Positions 1 to 9,244 of a DNA stretch of 64,000 nt are shown here, in pieces. A model generated the notes under the pieces. It was not told where the DNA came from. It did not search any database and saw only the letters and a list, made by a program, of their open reading frames with translations. Origin of the DNA: Streptomyces liangshanensis (GTDB taxonomy: Bacteria > Actinomycetota > Actinomycetes > Streptomycetales > Streptomycetaceae); contig NZ_CP050177.1 of assembly GCF_011694815.1 (NCBI RefSeq), positions 6,269,501 through 6,333,500 on the forward strand, in the 5' to 3' direction. The position numbers and the translations under genes are program-made. The number at the start of each line of letters is the position of its first letter. Within the stretch, counting starts at the first letter, position 1.

Positions 1-1
1 C

Positions 2-1855
2 GACCGGACGGCCAACGACCGCCACCGCCGCTACGCGGACGGCCGCAGCAGCCACCCCCAGGTCCTCAAGGCCGTCGCCCTGCTCCGCGAGGAGCGCTAC
101 CGCCACCTCGACCTCGGGCTGCTCTGCACGATCGACGCGGCCAACGACCCCCTCGCGGTGTACGACGCGCTGGCCGCCCTCGACCCGCCGCGCATCGACT
201 TCCTGCTCCCGCACGCCACCTGGGACGACCCCCCGCCGCGCCCCGACGGCTCGCCCACGGCCTACGCCGACTGGCTGCTGACGATCTTCGACCGCTGGCA
301 GGAGCAGGGCAGGCCCATGCCGGTACGGCTCTTCGAGTCGGTGCTCTCCACCCTCGGCGGCGGCCCCAGCCTCACCGAATCGCTCGGGCTCGCCCCCACC
401 GACCTGGTCGTCGTGGAGACCGACGGCTCCCTGGAGCAGGTCGACTCCCTCAAGAGCGCCTACGACGGGGCGGCGGCCACCGGGTTCGACGTCTTCGCCC
501 ACACCTTCGACGAGGTCGCCGCCCACCCCGGCGTGCGGACCCGTCAGCTCGGCCTCGCCGGGGTCAGCGAGACCTGCCGGCAGTGCCCGGTCGTCCGCTC
601 CTGCGGCGGCGGCCTCTACACCCACCGCTACGGCTCCGGAGCCGCGTCCGGGCCCGGGGCGGGACCCGCCGGGTTCGACCGGACCTCGGTCTACTGCGCC
701 GACCTCGAAGCCCTGATCCGCGGGATCGAGTCCCGTACGGCCGCCGCGATCACCTCGCCCGCCGTCACGGACACCGGCGAACTGCTCGGCGCCCAGCTGG
801 AACTGACCCGCTCGCTGCTCGCCGAGCTCCACTCCGAGCTGGCCGGCCGGGGCGGCGCCTCCTGGCAGGAGGCCTGGGAGCTGGCCGGGGAGGTGGAGCG
901 GCGCTCCGACGCGCTGGACGAGCTGCTCGCCCACCCGTACACCCGGCCCTGGCTGGTCGACTCCGTCGCGGCCCTGCGCGAGGAGCGCCCGGAGGCGCCG
1001 GGCACCGCGCTCCGGCTGGCGGCCCATGTCGCCGCCGCCGTGATCCGCGGGGGCCTGGACCTGCCCGTGCGGGTCGGCCACCGGGACGGCTTCCTGCACC
1101 TGCCCACCCTCGGGGTGCTGCGCCTGGACGACGGGGCGGGGCGGTACGGCTCCCACGAGGAGGCCGAGGTACGCGTCGTGGAGCGGGGCTTCCTGGTGCG
1201 CGCCGGCGCGCGGGAGCTGCTGGTCGCGCGCCCCGAGGAGGCCACCCCGGACTGGCGGCCCGTGCGCCGGCTGGCCCGCGACGGCGCCCCCGGCCTCGCG
1301 CTCGACGACCTCGATCCGTACCGCGACCGCTTCGGCGCGCCCGTCCACCCCGGGCTCGGGGACGCGGCGGCGGCCGACTGGAGCGCCCGGCTCGCGGCGG
1401 CCTGGGGGCTGCTGCGGGACGCCGTACCGGACCAGGCGGCGGAGGCGGCGGGGACGCTGTCCACGCTGACGCCCCTGCTGTCGGCGGGCACCGGCGCGGC
1501 GGCCGACCCGCCCGGCTACGGCGCCCTCGGCCTCCCCGTCCACGGGGACGCCGGGGAGCTGGCGCTCGCGCTGCTGCGCGGCTTCCGCGCGGCGAAGCTG
1601 CGGGCGCTCACCGAAGTGACCGACCTGTACGCGCTGGACGGCGCGTGGAGCCGCCCCGCGCCCTGGCGGGACACGCCGGTCGCGGTGTCGGAGCTGCTGG
1701 CCGGGGCGTACGAACGGGTCGGTCTCGCGGCGTACGACGGCGCCTACCGGGACCACGCCCGCCGGGCGCTGGACACGCTGGAGGCCGCGGCCGAACTCAC
1801 GGTCGGCGGGAAGAGCCTGCTGGCCGCCCTGTGGAAAGAGGTCGACCATGCCTGA
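2..1855 (+). CDS. fxsB: FxsB-type radical SAM/SPASM maturase, 5' partial
   Basis: Radical SAM/SPASM peptide maturase of the FxSxx-COOH system, which crosslinks a short precursor (FxsA). The frame is open from base 2, so the start and the CxxxCxxC iron-sulfur motif lie left of the window. Visible are the end of the radical SAM barrel (LLCTIDAANDP, then LLPHATWDDPPPRPDG at about 208-252) and the cysteine-rich SPASM segment ETCRQCPVVRSCGG (about 568-610). A roughly 370-residue C-terminal extension follows. In it the place where related proteins carry an HExxH metal motif before AKL reads RGFRA (1577-1591), so this is the inactivated beta-hydroxylase/metallohydrolase extension form. The stop overlaps the next gene by 8 nt, indicating an operon. 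The family call is from memory of FxsB proteins; the inactive motif is seen directly. Confidence 0.88.
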   Translation, partial: DRTANDRHRRYADGRSSHPQVLKAVALLREERYRHLDLGLLCTIDAANDPLAVYDALAALDPPRIDFLLPHATWDDPPPRPDGSPTAYADWLLTIFDRWQEQGRPMPVRLFESVLSTLGGGPSLTESLGLAPTDLVVVETDGSLEQVDSLKSAYDGAAATGFDVFAHTFDEVAAHPGVRTRQLGLAGVSETCRQCPVVRSCGGGLYTHRYGSGAASGPGAGPAGFDRTSVYCADLEALIRGIESRTAAAITSPAVTDTGELLGAQLELTRSLLAELHSELAGRGGASWQEAWELAGEVERRSDALDELLAHPYTRPWLVDSVAALREERPEAPGTALRLAAHVAAAVIRGGLDLPVRVGHRDGFLHLPTLGVLRLDDGAGRYGSHEEAEVRVVERGFLVRAGARELLVARPEEATPDWRPVRRLARDGAPGLALDDLDPYRDRFGAPVHPGLGDAAAADWSARLAAAWGLLRDAVPDQAAEAAGTLSTLTPLLSAGTGAAADPPGYGALGLPVHGDAGELALALLRGFRAAKLRALTEVTDLYALDGAWSRPAPWRDTPVAVSELLAGAYERVGLAAYDGAYRDHARRALDTLEAAAELTVGGKSLLAALWKEVDHA

Positions 1856-2642
1856 CGCGACGGACGAGGCGACGCCGGGGACGGTGGCCGCGCTGGTCGC
1901 CGATCTGAGGGCCCTCGGGGTCACGGAGGGGACGACCCTCCTCGTCCACGCCTCCCTGGGCTCCACCGGCCTCGCCCCCGACACCCTGCGCACCGCCCTG
2001 CTGACGGCCGTGGGCGACGCGGGCACCCTCGTCGTGCCCGCCTTCACGGAGGACAACTCCGATACCTCCTCGGCCCATCTGGCGCGCGTCCGGGGGAAGA
2101 CACGCCGGGAGGCGGCCGCCTTCCGGGAGCGGATGCCGGCCTTCGACGCGGCGACCACGCCGTCCACGGGGATGGGCCGGCTGGCCGAGTCCGTGCGCAC
2201 CCATCCGGGTGCGGTGCGCAGCGCCCATCCGCAGACCTCTTTCGCCGCCCTGGGACGCCGGGCGCGGGAATTGACCGCCGTCCATCCCCTGCACAGCCAT
2301 CTGGGCGAGGACTCCCCGCTGGGCGCCCTGGCCGCGGCCGGCGCGCGGGTTCTGATGATCAATGTGGGATTCGCCGTCTGCACCGCGTTCCATCTCGCGG
2401 AATACCGGGTTGGCGCGCCCACCCGTTCGTATCGCTGTGTGGTGAAAGACCCTGACGGGATGGCGCGGTGGGTGGAATATGAGGATGTCACCCTCGACGA
2501 CAGCGATTTTGATTCCATCGGCTCTTCGTTCCCCTGGGGTCTGGAACAGAAGGGACAACTGGGAGGAACATCCGCGCGGCTGTTCCCGATCAAGGATGCC
2601 GTTGATCACGCCGAGTCGTGGATGACCGAAAAGCGGCGTTGA
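1848..2642 (+). CDS. AAC(3)-family N-acetyltransferase-like protein of the Fxs locus
   Basis: A 264-residue protein with the aminoglycoside 3-N-acetyltransferase (antibiotic_NAT) fold. It has the N-terminal LLVHASLGSTG segment, the TLVVPAFTEDNSD loop, the PSTGMGRLAE helix, the HPQTSFAALG and DSPLGALAAAGARVLMI segments, and a histidine-bearing AFHLAEYRVG near residue 183. Real aminoglycoside enzymes acetylate the 3-amino group using acetyl-CoA. AAC(3)-like genes recur in Fxs loci between fxsB and fxsC, so a role in modifying or detoxifying the Fxs peptide is at least as likely as drug resistance; that is inference. The ATG sits 8 nt inside fxsB behind AAGAGG, implying coupled translation. A 76-nt gap separates it from fxsC. 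Confidence 0.82.
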   Translation: MPDATDEATPGTVAALVADLRALGVTEGTTLLVHASLGSTGLAPDTLRTALLTAVGDAGTLVVPAFTEDNSDTSSAHLARVRGKTRREAAAFRERMPAFDAATTPSTGMGRLAESVRTHPGAVRSAHPQTSFAALGRRARELTAVHPLHSHLGEDSPLGALAAAGARVLMINVGFAVCTAFHLAEYRVGAPTRSYRCVVKDPDGMARWVEYEDVTLDDSDFDSIGSSFPWGLEQKGQLGGTSARLFPIKDAVDHAESWMTEKRR

Positions 2643-2718
2643 TTGACCGAACGTCAAGGGGAGGGAGTGGGCTCCGCTCCGGAATGATTAGTTCGCCAAG
2701 ACACAGGACGGGGGTCGT

Positions 2719-4050
2719 GTGCAGGCGTCACCGCAGCAGCGAGCGGCTGACCATCGGCCGTATTTCTTTCTGAGTTACGCACACACACCGAGGGACGGGG
2801 CGGGAGGCCCGGACCCGGACATGTGGGTCGAGCGGCTCTTCCGGGATCTGTGCGGCCATGTGCTGGCCATGACCGACCTGCCGGCGGGAGCGCCGCCGGG
2901 CTTCATCGACCGGGAGATACGGTCCGGCGAGGGCTGGTCGGAACGGCTCGGTGAAGTCCTCTCCACCTGCCGGGTGTTCGTTCCGCTGTTCTCGCCGCGT
3001 TACTTCGCCAGCGAGATGTGCGGCAAGGAGTGGTACGCGTTCGCGCAGCGTGTCATCTATCAGCAGGCGAAGAGCAACAATCCGTCGGACGCGATCGTGC
3101 CGGCCCTGTGGGTGCCGGTGCCGCCGCAGCAACTCCCGGGCCCTGCCGAGCGGTTGCAGTTCAACCACCGCGACTTCGGGGACCGTTACGTCACCGACGG
3201 GCTCTACGGCCTGATCAAACTCCGGATATTCGCCGAGGAGTACGAGCGGGCGGTCTACGAACTCGCCAAACGCATCGTCAGTGTCGCCGACACCGCGGCC
3301 GTCGGCCCCGGCCGGCCCCTCGACTACCGCCAGGTGCCCAGTGCGTTCGGGGTCAACGGCGGCCCGCGCCCCATGCAGGTCACGGTGGCCGCGCCGACCC
3401 GCCACGACCTGCCCGAGGGGCGGACCCCGCACTACTACGGCGGCACGGCCCAGGACTGGAATCCGTACCACCCCGACTCCGTCAGGCCGTTGGCGTACGT
3501 CGCCAGGGATCTGGTGCGCTCCCTGAACTACCAGGCGGACATCATGTCCTTCGACGACGTCGCCGTACCGCACGACGGCAAACAGGCGCCCACCCGGCCG
3601 GAGATCCTGCTCGTGGACCGGTGGGCGCTGCACGACGAGGAACAGCGCGAGCGGCTCGCCGCGTTCGACGCCGAGCACCGGCCCTGGGTGAGCGTCGTCG
3701 TGCCGTGGAACCGCGAGGACCAGCAGAGCCGGGCGGCCGAGACGGAGCTCGGCGAACAACTGGAACGGACCATGCCCAGGAAGATGGGCCAGGGCCGGGC
3801 CGCCTGCCGGGCCGCCGCCAAGGGCGTGCCCAGCATGGAGGCGTTCGGGCAGATCCTGCCGCAGGTCGTCGAGGCGGCCGCCCAGCAGTACCTGAGACAC
3901 GCGGCGGTCTACCCGCCCGCCGGCGGCAGTCACACCGAACGGCCGCGGCTGCGCGGCCCGATGGCCGCCGAGTACGCGACGACGCACTACATACCCGAGA
4001 CGCACGACCTGGCGCCCGATGCGGAGGACACGGATGACAGAACGTCGTGA
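2719..4050 (+). CDS. fxsC: TIR-like protein FxsC
   Basis: A 443-residue protein of the FxsC family, starting at a GTG 4-5 nt after a purine-rich AGGACGGGGG stretch. The N-terminus (about residues 14-190) is a TIR-like domain: YFFLSYAHTPRDG, then LSTCRVFVPLFSPRYFASEMCGKEW with the glutamate/cysteine-rich patch typical of the family. The C-terminal half (about 230-410) holds a second alpha/beta segment with EILLVDRWALHDEE and VSVVVPWNREDQQS and ends in a low-complexity tail. TIR-like domains are NADase or signalling modules, but no activity is proven for FxsC. It overlaps the downstream fxsT by 17 nt, so the two proteins are probably made together and may interact through their TIR-like parts. 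Confidence 0.85.
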   Translation: MQASPQQRAADHRPYFFLSYAHTPRDGAGGPDPDMWVERLFRDLCGHVLAMTDLPAGAPPGFIDREIRSGEGWSERLGEVLSTCRVFVPLFSPRYFASEMCGKEWYAFAQRVIYQQAKSNNPSDAIVPALWVPVPPQQLPGPAERLQFNHRDFGDRYVTDGLYGLIKLRIFAEEYERAVYELAKRIVSVADTAAVGPGRPLDYRQVPSAFGVNGGPRPMQVTVAAPTRHDLPEGRTPHYYGGTAQDWNPYHPDSVRPLAYVARDLVRSLNYQADIMSFDDVAVPHDGKQAPTRPEILLVDRWALHDEEQRERLAAFDAEHRPWVSVVVPWNREDQQSRAAETELGEQLERTMPRKMGQGRAACRAAAKGVPSMEAFGQILPQVVEAAAQQYLRHAAVYPPAGGSHTERPRLRGPMAAEYATTHYIPETHDLAPDAEDTDDRTS

Positions 4051-7000
4051 CGGACGCATCGTCACCTTCTACTCTTACAAGGGCGGCACGGGCCGCACCA
4101 TGGCCCTGGCCAACACCGCCTGGATCCTCGCCGCCAACGGAAAGCGCGTCCTGGCGGTCGACTGGGACCTGGAGGCACCCGGCCTGCACCGGTTCTTCCA
4201 CCCCTTCCTCGACCCGTCCACCCTCGGTGCCACCACCGGGGTCATCGACCTCATCACCGAGTACGCGTGGGCCGCGACCAGCCCCGTGGAGCGGTCCGAC
4301 GACTGGCACCGCGACTACGCGCGCATCCAGCCGCACGCCGTCTCCCTCACCCCGGAGAACCTCGGCTGGGAGTTCCCGGCCGGCGGCACCCTCGACTTCG
4401 TCTCCGCCGGGAAGCAGAACCGCGAGTACTCGGCGACCGTCTCCACCTTCGACTGGGACAACTTCTACGACCGGCTCGGCGGCGGCCACTTCTTCGACGC
4501 GCTGCGCGACGACATGAAGGCCCACTACGACTACGTCCTCATCGACAGCAGGACCGGTCTGAGCGACATCGCCGACATCTGCACCGTCCACCTGCCCGAC
4601 GTCCTCGTCGACTGCTTCACCCTCAGCGACCAGTCCATCGACGGCGCCGCCGCCGTCGCCCGCCAGATCGACGAGCGGTACGGCGGCCGGGGCATCAAGA
4701 TCTTCCCCGTGCCGATGCGGATCGACGAGGGCGAGAAGGAGAAGGCCGACGCGGGGCGCGCCCTGGCCCGGCTCAAGTTCGACCGGTTCCCCGGCGGGCT
4801 CTCCGGGGAGGAACTCACCGCCTACTGGGGCGCGGTGGAGATCCCGTACCGCCCCTACTACGCCTACGAGGAGACCCTCGCGACCTTCGGCGACGAGGCC
4901 GGGCTGAGCAACTCGCTGCTCTCCGCCTTCGAGCGGGTCACCGCCTACGTCACCGAGGGCGCCGTCACCGCGATGCCCTCGGTCGGGGAGGAGGCGAGGC
5001 TGCGCATCAGGGACGCCTTCACCCGCCGCCGGCCCTCGCTGCCCGCCGACCTGTTCCTCAGCTACGTCGCCGAGAACCGGATGTGGGCCGACTGGGTCGA
5101 ATCGGTCCTCACCCGGGCCGGGTTCCGGGTCGTGCCCCGGGACGTCTCCGCCGACCCGGACGCCGCCGGGACCGGCAAGGGCACCGCCACGACCGCCGAG
5201 ACGGCGGCCCGTACCGTCGTGCTGCTGTCCACCGCCTACCTCAAGTCCGCGCGGGCCGTGGAGGTGTGGACCCGCGCCGCGTCCGAGGACCCCGGGGGCG
5301 GGCGGCGGCAGCTGGTGCCGCTGCGGGTCGGGGACGTACGGCTCACCACGCCGTACATCGACCGCAACCCCGTCGACCTCTACCGGCTGGACGAGGTCCA
5401 CGCCACGACCGCCCTGCTGCGGGCGCTGGAGCGGCCCGTCCAGCTCACCGACGCGGTGGCGCCGGGCCCGCGCTTCCCCGGCACCGTCCCCAAGATCTGG
5501 AACGCCCCCGCCCGCAACCCCGGCTTCACCGGGCGCTCCCTCGTCCTGGAGCGGATGCGCGACCAACTGGGCGGCGGCATGGCCGTGGTGCTGCCCCAGC
5601 CGCAGACCCTGTACGGGCTCGGCGGCATCGGCAAGACGCAGGTCGCCCTGGAGTACGTGCACCGCTTCATGGCCGACTACGACCTGGTCTGGTGGATCTC
5701 CTCCGAGCAGGTCGCGGACGTGGTCGCGGGCCTCGCCGAACTCGCCGTACGGCTCGGGGCCCAGGGCGGCGAGGACATGGCGGCCGCCTCGCAGGAGGCC
5801 GTCGACCTGCTGCGGCGCGGCGTACCGTCCTCGCGGTGGCTGCTGGTCTTCGACAACGCCGACGACCCCGAACTGCTCAAGCGCTTCTTCCCGTCGGGCG
5901 GTCCCGGGCACGTGCTGGTGACCTCGCGCAACCAGACCTGGTCGCAGTACGGCGACGCGCTGCCCGTCGACGTGTTCCTGCGGGAGGAGTCCGTCGAGCA
6001 CCTCCAGCGGCGCGCGCCCGGACTGAGCGCGGTGGACGCCGACAAGGTCGCCACCGCCGTCGGGGACCTGCCCCTCGCTGTCGAACAGGCCGCCGCCTGG
6101 ATCGCGGAGACGGCCACCCCCGTCGCCGACTACCTGGAGCAACTGGCCCAGCAGGCGCCCAGCGTGCTGGCGCTCAACCAGCCCGTCGGCTACCCGGAAC
6201 CGGTCGCCGCCACCTGGAACATCTCCATCCAGCGGCTCAAGGAGCGTTCGCCGGCGGCGGTACGGCTGCTCCAGCTCTGCGCCTTCTTCGCCCCCGAGCC
6301 GATCTCCGCCAACCTCCTCTACAGCAAGGAGATGATCGAGGCGCTCAAGCCGTACGACGCCTCGCTCCAGGAGACGCTGGTGCTCGGCCGGGTCATCCGG
6401 GAGATCGGCCGGTTCGCGCTGGCCAAGGTCGACCAGGTCGGCAACAGCATCCAGGTGCACCGGCTGGTCCAGGCGATCATCAAGGCCCAGCTCACCGAGG
6501 AGGAGCAGCAGGACGCCCGGCACGCCGTCCACCGGATCCTGGCGGGCGCCAGGCCCGACGACGACGAGCCGATCGACAACCCCGGCACCTGGGAGCGGTT
6601 CAACACCATCTGGCCGCACCTCGTGCCGTCGGACGCCGCCCGGTGCCGGAAGCCGGAGACCCGCCGGCTGATGATCGACCGGGTGCGCTACCTCTGGAAG
6701 CGCGGCGACCTGCCGGCCGCCTTCGAACTCGCCAACGACCTGCGGGACGTGTGGCGGGACAAGCTCGGCAACGACGACCTCCAGTACCTCTACCTGCGGT
6801 TCCACCTCTCCAACATCCTGCGCTCGCAAGGGCGTTACGTGGAGGCGCGGGAGCTGGACGAGGAGACCCTGGCCCGTCAGCGCGTGGTGCTGGGGGCGAC
6901 CCATCCGCACACGTACATGACCACCAGCGGACTCGCCATGGACCTCGGCACGCTCGGCGAGTACGGCAAGGCGATGGAGCTGGCGACGGAGGCGCACGAA

Positions 7001-7981
7001 GGGTTCAGCTCGATCTTCCACGAGTCGCACCCCCGGACGCTCGCCGCCGCCAACAACCTGGCCCTGAACCTGCGGATGGTCGGATACTTCTCCCGGGCGC
7101 GGGAGTTGGACCAGGACGTCTTCGACCGGCGCACCGAGGTGCTCGGCCCGGTGCACCCGTACACCCTCTCCTCCGCCGCCAGCCTCGGGCGGGACCTGCG
7201 GGAGATCGGGCGGTACGAGGACTCGGCCGCGCTGCTCAGCCGGACGTACGCCACGCTCAAGGAGCAGATGGGGCAGGCGTTCCCGGGCACCCTCGTCGCG
7301 GCCAAGAGCCTCGCCGTGTCGCTGCGCAGGGCGGGCCGCCTGGAGGACGCGCGGCGGCTGACCACGGCCACCCGCAACCGCTACCGCGCCAAGTACGGCA
7401 CGGAGGTCAACCCGGACTCGCTGGCCTGCGACCTGAACCTGGCCGCCGACCACTTCTCGGCCGGGGAGCCGGTGGCGGCCAGGGACCTGGCGCAGGAGGT
7501 CGTGGACCAGTACATGAAGGTGCCGGGGGAGCGGCACCCGTACACCCTCGCCGCGATCAACAACCTCGGTATCTACCACTGGGGTTGCGGGGCGCCCGAG
7601 CTGGCGGAGCAACTGCTCCAGGGCGCGCTGCGGGCCATGCGGGAGGTGCTGGGGGACGAGCATCCGCACACGCTCTTCTGCACCGTCAACCTCGCCAACG
7701 CCAAGGCGGACCTGGGGGAGTTGGACGAGGCGCTGGCCATCGAGCGGGCCGCCGTCACCGGGCTGCGCACGGCGCTGGGCGCACACCACCCGGAGGTGCT
7801 CGCCGTCATCTCCAACCTCTGCGTGTCGCTGGGCGCCTCGGGCCGCAAGGACGAGGCGGCGCCGATCCGCGCGGAGACGGTGGAGGAGCTGACCCAACTG
7901 CTCGGAGAGGACCACGCACTGACCCGCCTGGCACGCGACGAACGCAGAATGCACCGCGACCTGGAGCCCCTGGTGGTGTAG
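4034..7981 (+). CDS. fxsT: FxsT: MinD-like / TIR-like / NB-ARC / TPR fusion
   Basis: A 1315-residue multidomain protein of the FxSxx-COOH system. Residues 10-310 are a MinD/ParA-like P-loop domain with the deviant Walker A KGGTGRT and YVLIDSRTGLSDIAD. Residues 335-455 are a TIR-like domain (LFLSYVAENRMWADWVE). Residues 490-780 are an NB-ARC/STAND ATPase with Walker A GLGGIGKTQ and Walker B WLLVFDNADD. From about 830 to the end lie TPRs of the kinesin-light-chain type with recurring HPxT and NNL motifs. I chose ATG 4034 because GGAGG (4023-4027) lies 6 nt upstream; ATG 4019 is also in frame but lacks a good RBS. It overlaps fxsC by 17 nt. The layout resembles NLR-like sensor proteins of conflict systems; its role in the Fxs system is unknown. 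Confidence 0.87.
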   Translation: MTERRDGRIVTFYSYKGGTGRTMALANTAWILAANGKRVLAVDWDLEAPGLHRFFHPFLDPSTLGATTGVIDLITEYAWAATSPVERSDDWHRDYARIQPHAVSLTPENLGWEFPAGGTLDFVSAGKQNREYSATVSTFDWDNFYDRLGGGHFFDALRDDMKAHYDYVLIDSRTGLSDIADICTVHLPDVLVDCFTLSDQSIDGAAAVARQIDERYGGRGIKIFPVPMRIDEGEKEKADAGRALARLKFDRFPGGLSGEELTAYWGAVEIPYRPYYAYEETLATFGDEAGLSNSLLSAFERVTAYVTEGAVTAMPSVGEEARLRIRDAFTRRRPSLPADLFLSYVAENRMWADWVESVLTRAGFRVVPRDVSADPDAAGTGKGTATTAETAARTVVLLSTAYLKSARAVEVWTRAASEDPGGGRRQLVPLRVGDVRLTTPYIDRNPVDLYRLDEVHATTALLRALERPVQLTDAVAPGPRFPGTVPKIWNAPARNPGFTGRSLVLERMRDQLGGGMAVVLPQPQTLYGLGGIGKTQVALEYVHRFMADYDLVWWISSEQVADVVAGLAELAVRLGAQGGEDMAAASQEAVDLLRRGVPSSRWLLVFDNADDPELLKRFFPSGGPGHVLVTSRNQTWSQYGDALPVDVFLREESVEHLQRRAPGLSAVDADKVATAVGDLPLAVEQAAAWIAETATPVADYLEQLAQQAPSVLALNQPVGYPEPVAATWNISIQRLKERSPAAVRLLQLCAFFAPEPISANLLYSKEMIEALKPYDASLQETLVLGRVIREIGRFALAKVDQVGNSIQVHRLVQAIIKAQLTEEEQQDARHAVHRILAGARPDDDEPIDNPGTWERFNTIWPHLVPSDAARCRKPETRRLMIDRVRYLWKRGDLPAAFELANDLRDVWRDKLGNDDLQYLYLRFHLSNILRSQGRYVEARELDEETLARQRVVLGATHPHTYMTTSGLAMDLGTLGEYGKAMELATEAHEGFSSIFHESHPRTLAAANNLALNLRMVGYFSRARELDQDVFDRRTEVLGPVHPYTLSSAASLGRDLREIGRYEDSAALLSRTYATLKEQMGQAFPGTLVAAKSLAVSLRRAGRLEDARRLTTATRNRYRAKYGTEVNPDSLACDLNLAADHFSAGEPVAARDLAQEVVDQYMKVPGERHPYTLAAINNLGIYHWGCGAPELAEQLLQGALRAMREVLGDEHPHTLFCTVNLANAKADLGELDEALAIERAAVTGLRTALGAHHPEVLAVISNLCVSLGASGRKDEAAPIRAETVEELTQLLGEDHALTRLARDERRMHRDLEPLVV

Positions 7982-7992
7982 AGGCCCCTCTT

Positions 7993-8032
7993 CCGGCCCG
8001 CCGGAAGGGCTCCGGCTCTTCCGGCGGGCCGG
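7993..8032 (+). terminator. Hairpin terminator after fxsT
   Basis: A perfect 15-bp GC-rich stem (7993-8007 with 8018-8032) and a 10-nt loop, starting 11 nt after the fxsT stop. There is no T-run, as is common for Streptomyces terminators. Confidence 0.8.
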
Positions 8033-8054
8033 GAGCGGCGCGCACTCTCGGTAG

Positions 8055-8082
8055 TTGATCTTCTACTCGGAGTGACTAGGCT
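8055..8082 (+). promoter_or_regulatory. Candidate sigma-70-type promoter of the SGNH hydrolase gene
   Basis: TTGATC (8055-8060) and TAGGCT (8077-8082) are separated by 16 nt and lie 43 nt before the GTG start at 8125, in a locally AT-rich stretch. This is a motif match only. Confidence 0.45.
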
Positions 8083-8124
8083 TTTGGGTGAAGGCATCAC
8101 CGACACCCCACAGTTGGAGTATTC

Positions 8125-9096
8125 GTGGCAAAGCCCCGCGTCCGCCTGGCCCTGCTCGGTTCGGCGGCGGTGCTCACCGCAGGCACCCTCGCACCCGCCC
8201 AGTTCGTCGGCGCGCAGCCCGCCGCCGCGGCGTCCTACGAGTGGGTCGCCCTGGGTGACTCGTACACCGCCGGGGTCATCCAGGCGGCCGGTGACGTCTT
8301 CGAGATCCCCCGGGACGGCTGCGAGCGCACCGACCGCTCCTACCCGCAGGTCATCGACCGGGACCTCGGCTCGCTCATCGAACTGACCAACGTCAGCTGC
8401 GGCGCGGCCACGATCGAGGACGTCACCTTCCGGGCCCAGGAGCCGATCGGCCGCAATGTGCCGGGCCTTCCCCAGGACCCCGACTACCCCTTCCCGCCGG
8501 TCCCGCCCCAGTCCGAGGCCGTGCGCGCGGGCACTGACGTGATCACCGTCGGCGCGGGCGGCAACACCCTCGGCTTCGCCGACATCCTGGTCAAGTGCCT
8601 GGAGCTGGGTTCGGGCAGCGGTGGTGTGGGCACCCCGTGCAAGGACGACCTCGCCGACAGCGTCCCCGGCCGGCTCGCCACGGTCGGCAAGGACTACGAC
8701 GAGATGCTCGCCAAGCTCCACGAGCGGGCCCCGCGGTCCAGGATCCTGGCCGTCGGCTACCCCACGGTCATCCCCCAGGACACCTCCAAGTGCCAGTACA
8801 ACAACCTGCGCCAGTTCCTCTCCATCACCTCCGGAGACCTGGACTGGCTGCGCGACGACGTCCTGGAGCCGCTCAACAAGACCATCGAGAAGTCGGCCGG
8901 CACCCAGGACTCCGCCACCTTCGTCGACCTGTACGACTCCTCCCGGGACCACAGCGTCTGCGACACGGGCAAGTGGGTCGAGGGCGTCTTCGACAGCGAC
9001 GACCGGCCGGCGCTCGTCCACCCCAACGCCCGGGGACACCACAACGCCGCCGACCGGATCACCCCGGCCATCCTCGGCGCCCTCGACCCGAGCTGA
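8125..9096 (+). CDS. Secreted SGNH/GDSL-family hydrolase
   Basis: A 323-residue exported esterase/lipase of the SGNH hydrolase superfamily. A Sec signal peptide covers residues 1 to about 34: basic MAKPRVR, a hydrophobic core, and an Ala-rich cleavage area ending AAAAS. Block I with the nucleophilic serine is VALGDSYTAG; block II is around TNVSCGAATIED; the block III Gly/Asn oxyanion part is TVGAGGNTLGF; block V has HPNARGHHNAADR, supplying the catalytic His. Six or more cysteines suggest disulfides in an extracellular enzyme. The GTG start follows GTTGGAGT. It is preceded by its own promoter candidate and the fxsT terminator, so it is probably monocistronic. The substrate is unknown (lipid, acetylated polysaccharide or ester). 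Confidence 0.85.
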   Translation: MAKPRVRLALLGSAAVLTAGTLAPAQFVGAQPAAAASYEWVALGDSYTAGVIQAAGDVFEIPRDGCERTDRSYPQVIDRDLGSLIELTNVSCGAATIEDVTFRAQEPIGRNVPGLPQDPDYPFPPVPPQSEAVRAGTDVITVGAGGNTLGFADILVKCLELGSGSGGVGTPCKDDLADSVPGRLATVGKDYDEMLAKLHERAPRSRILAVGYPTVIPQDTSKCQYNNLRQFLSITSGDLDWLRDDVLEPLNKTIEKSAGTQDSATFVDLYDSSRDHSVCDTGKWVEGVFDSDDRPALVHPNARGHHNAADRITPAILGALDPS

Positions 9097-9244
9097 CCCG
9101 CACGCGGCGTACAGGAGCCCGACCGTTCGATTCCGGGCGCGGTGGGGGGATGGGGCTTCGCTAAAGTGATCACTCGCACGCATGGAGTGGCCATGCGGGT
9201 GAACCGCCCCGCCGGAGATCCCGGAGGGAAGGAACGAGGTTGAA

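Noticed and set aside
1848..2642. Aminoglycoside resistance gene
   Set aside because: The fold matches AAC(3), but the setting between fxsB and fxsC is a recurrent Fxs arrangement, so clinical-type resistance should not be assumed.
3542..7954. Long minus-strand ORF opposite fxsT (and similar ones opposite dnaE2 and the PKS genes)
   Set aside because: Low-complexity Arg/Gly/Val-rich translations without domains; they mirror third-position GC bias of the true genes.
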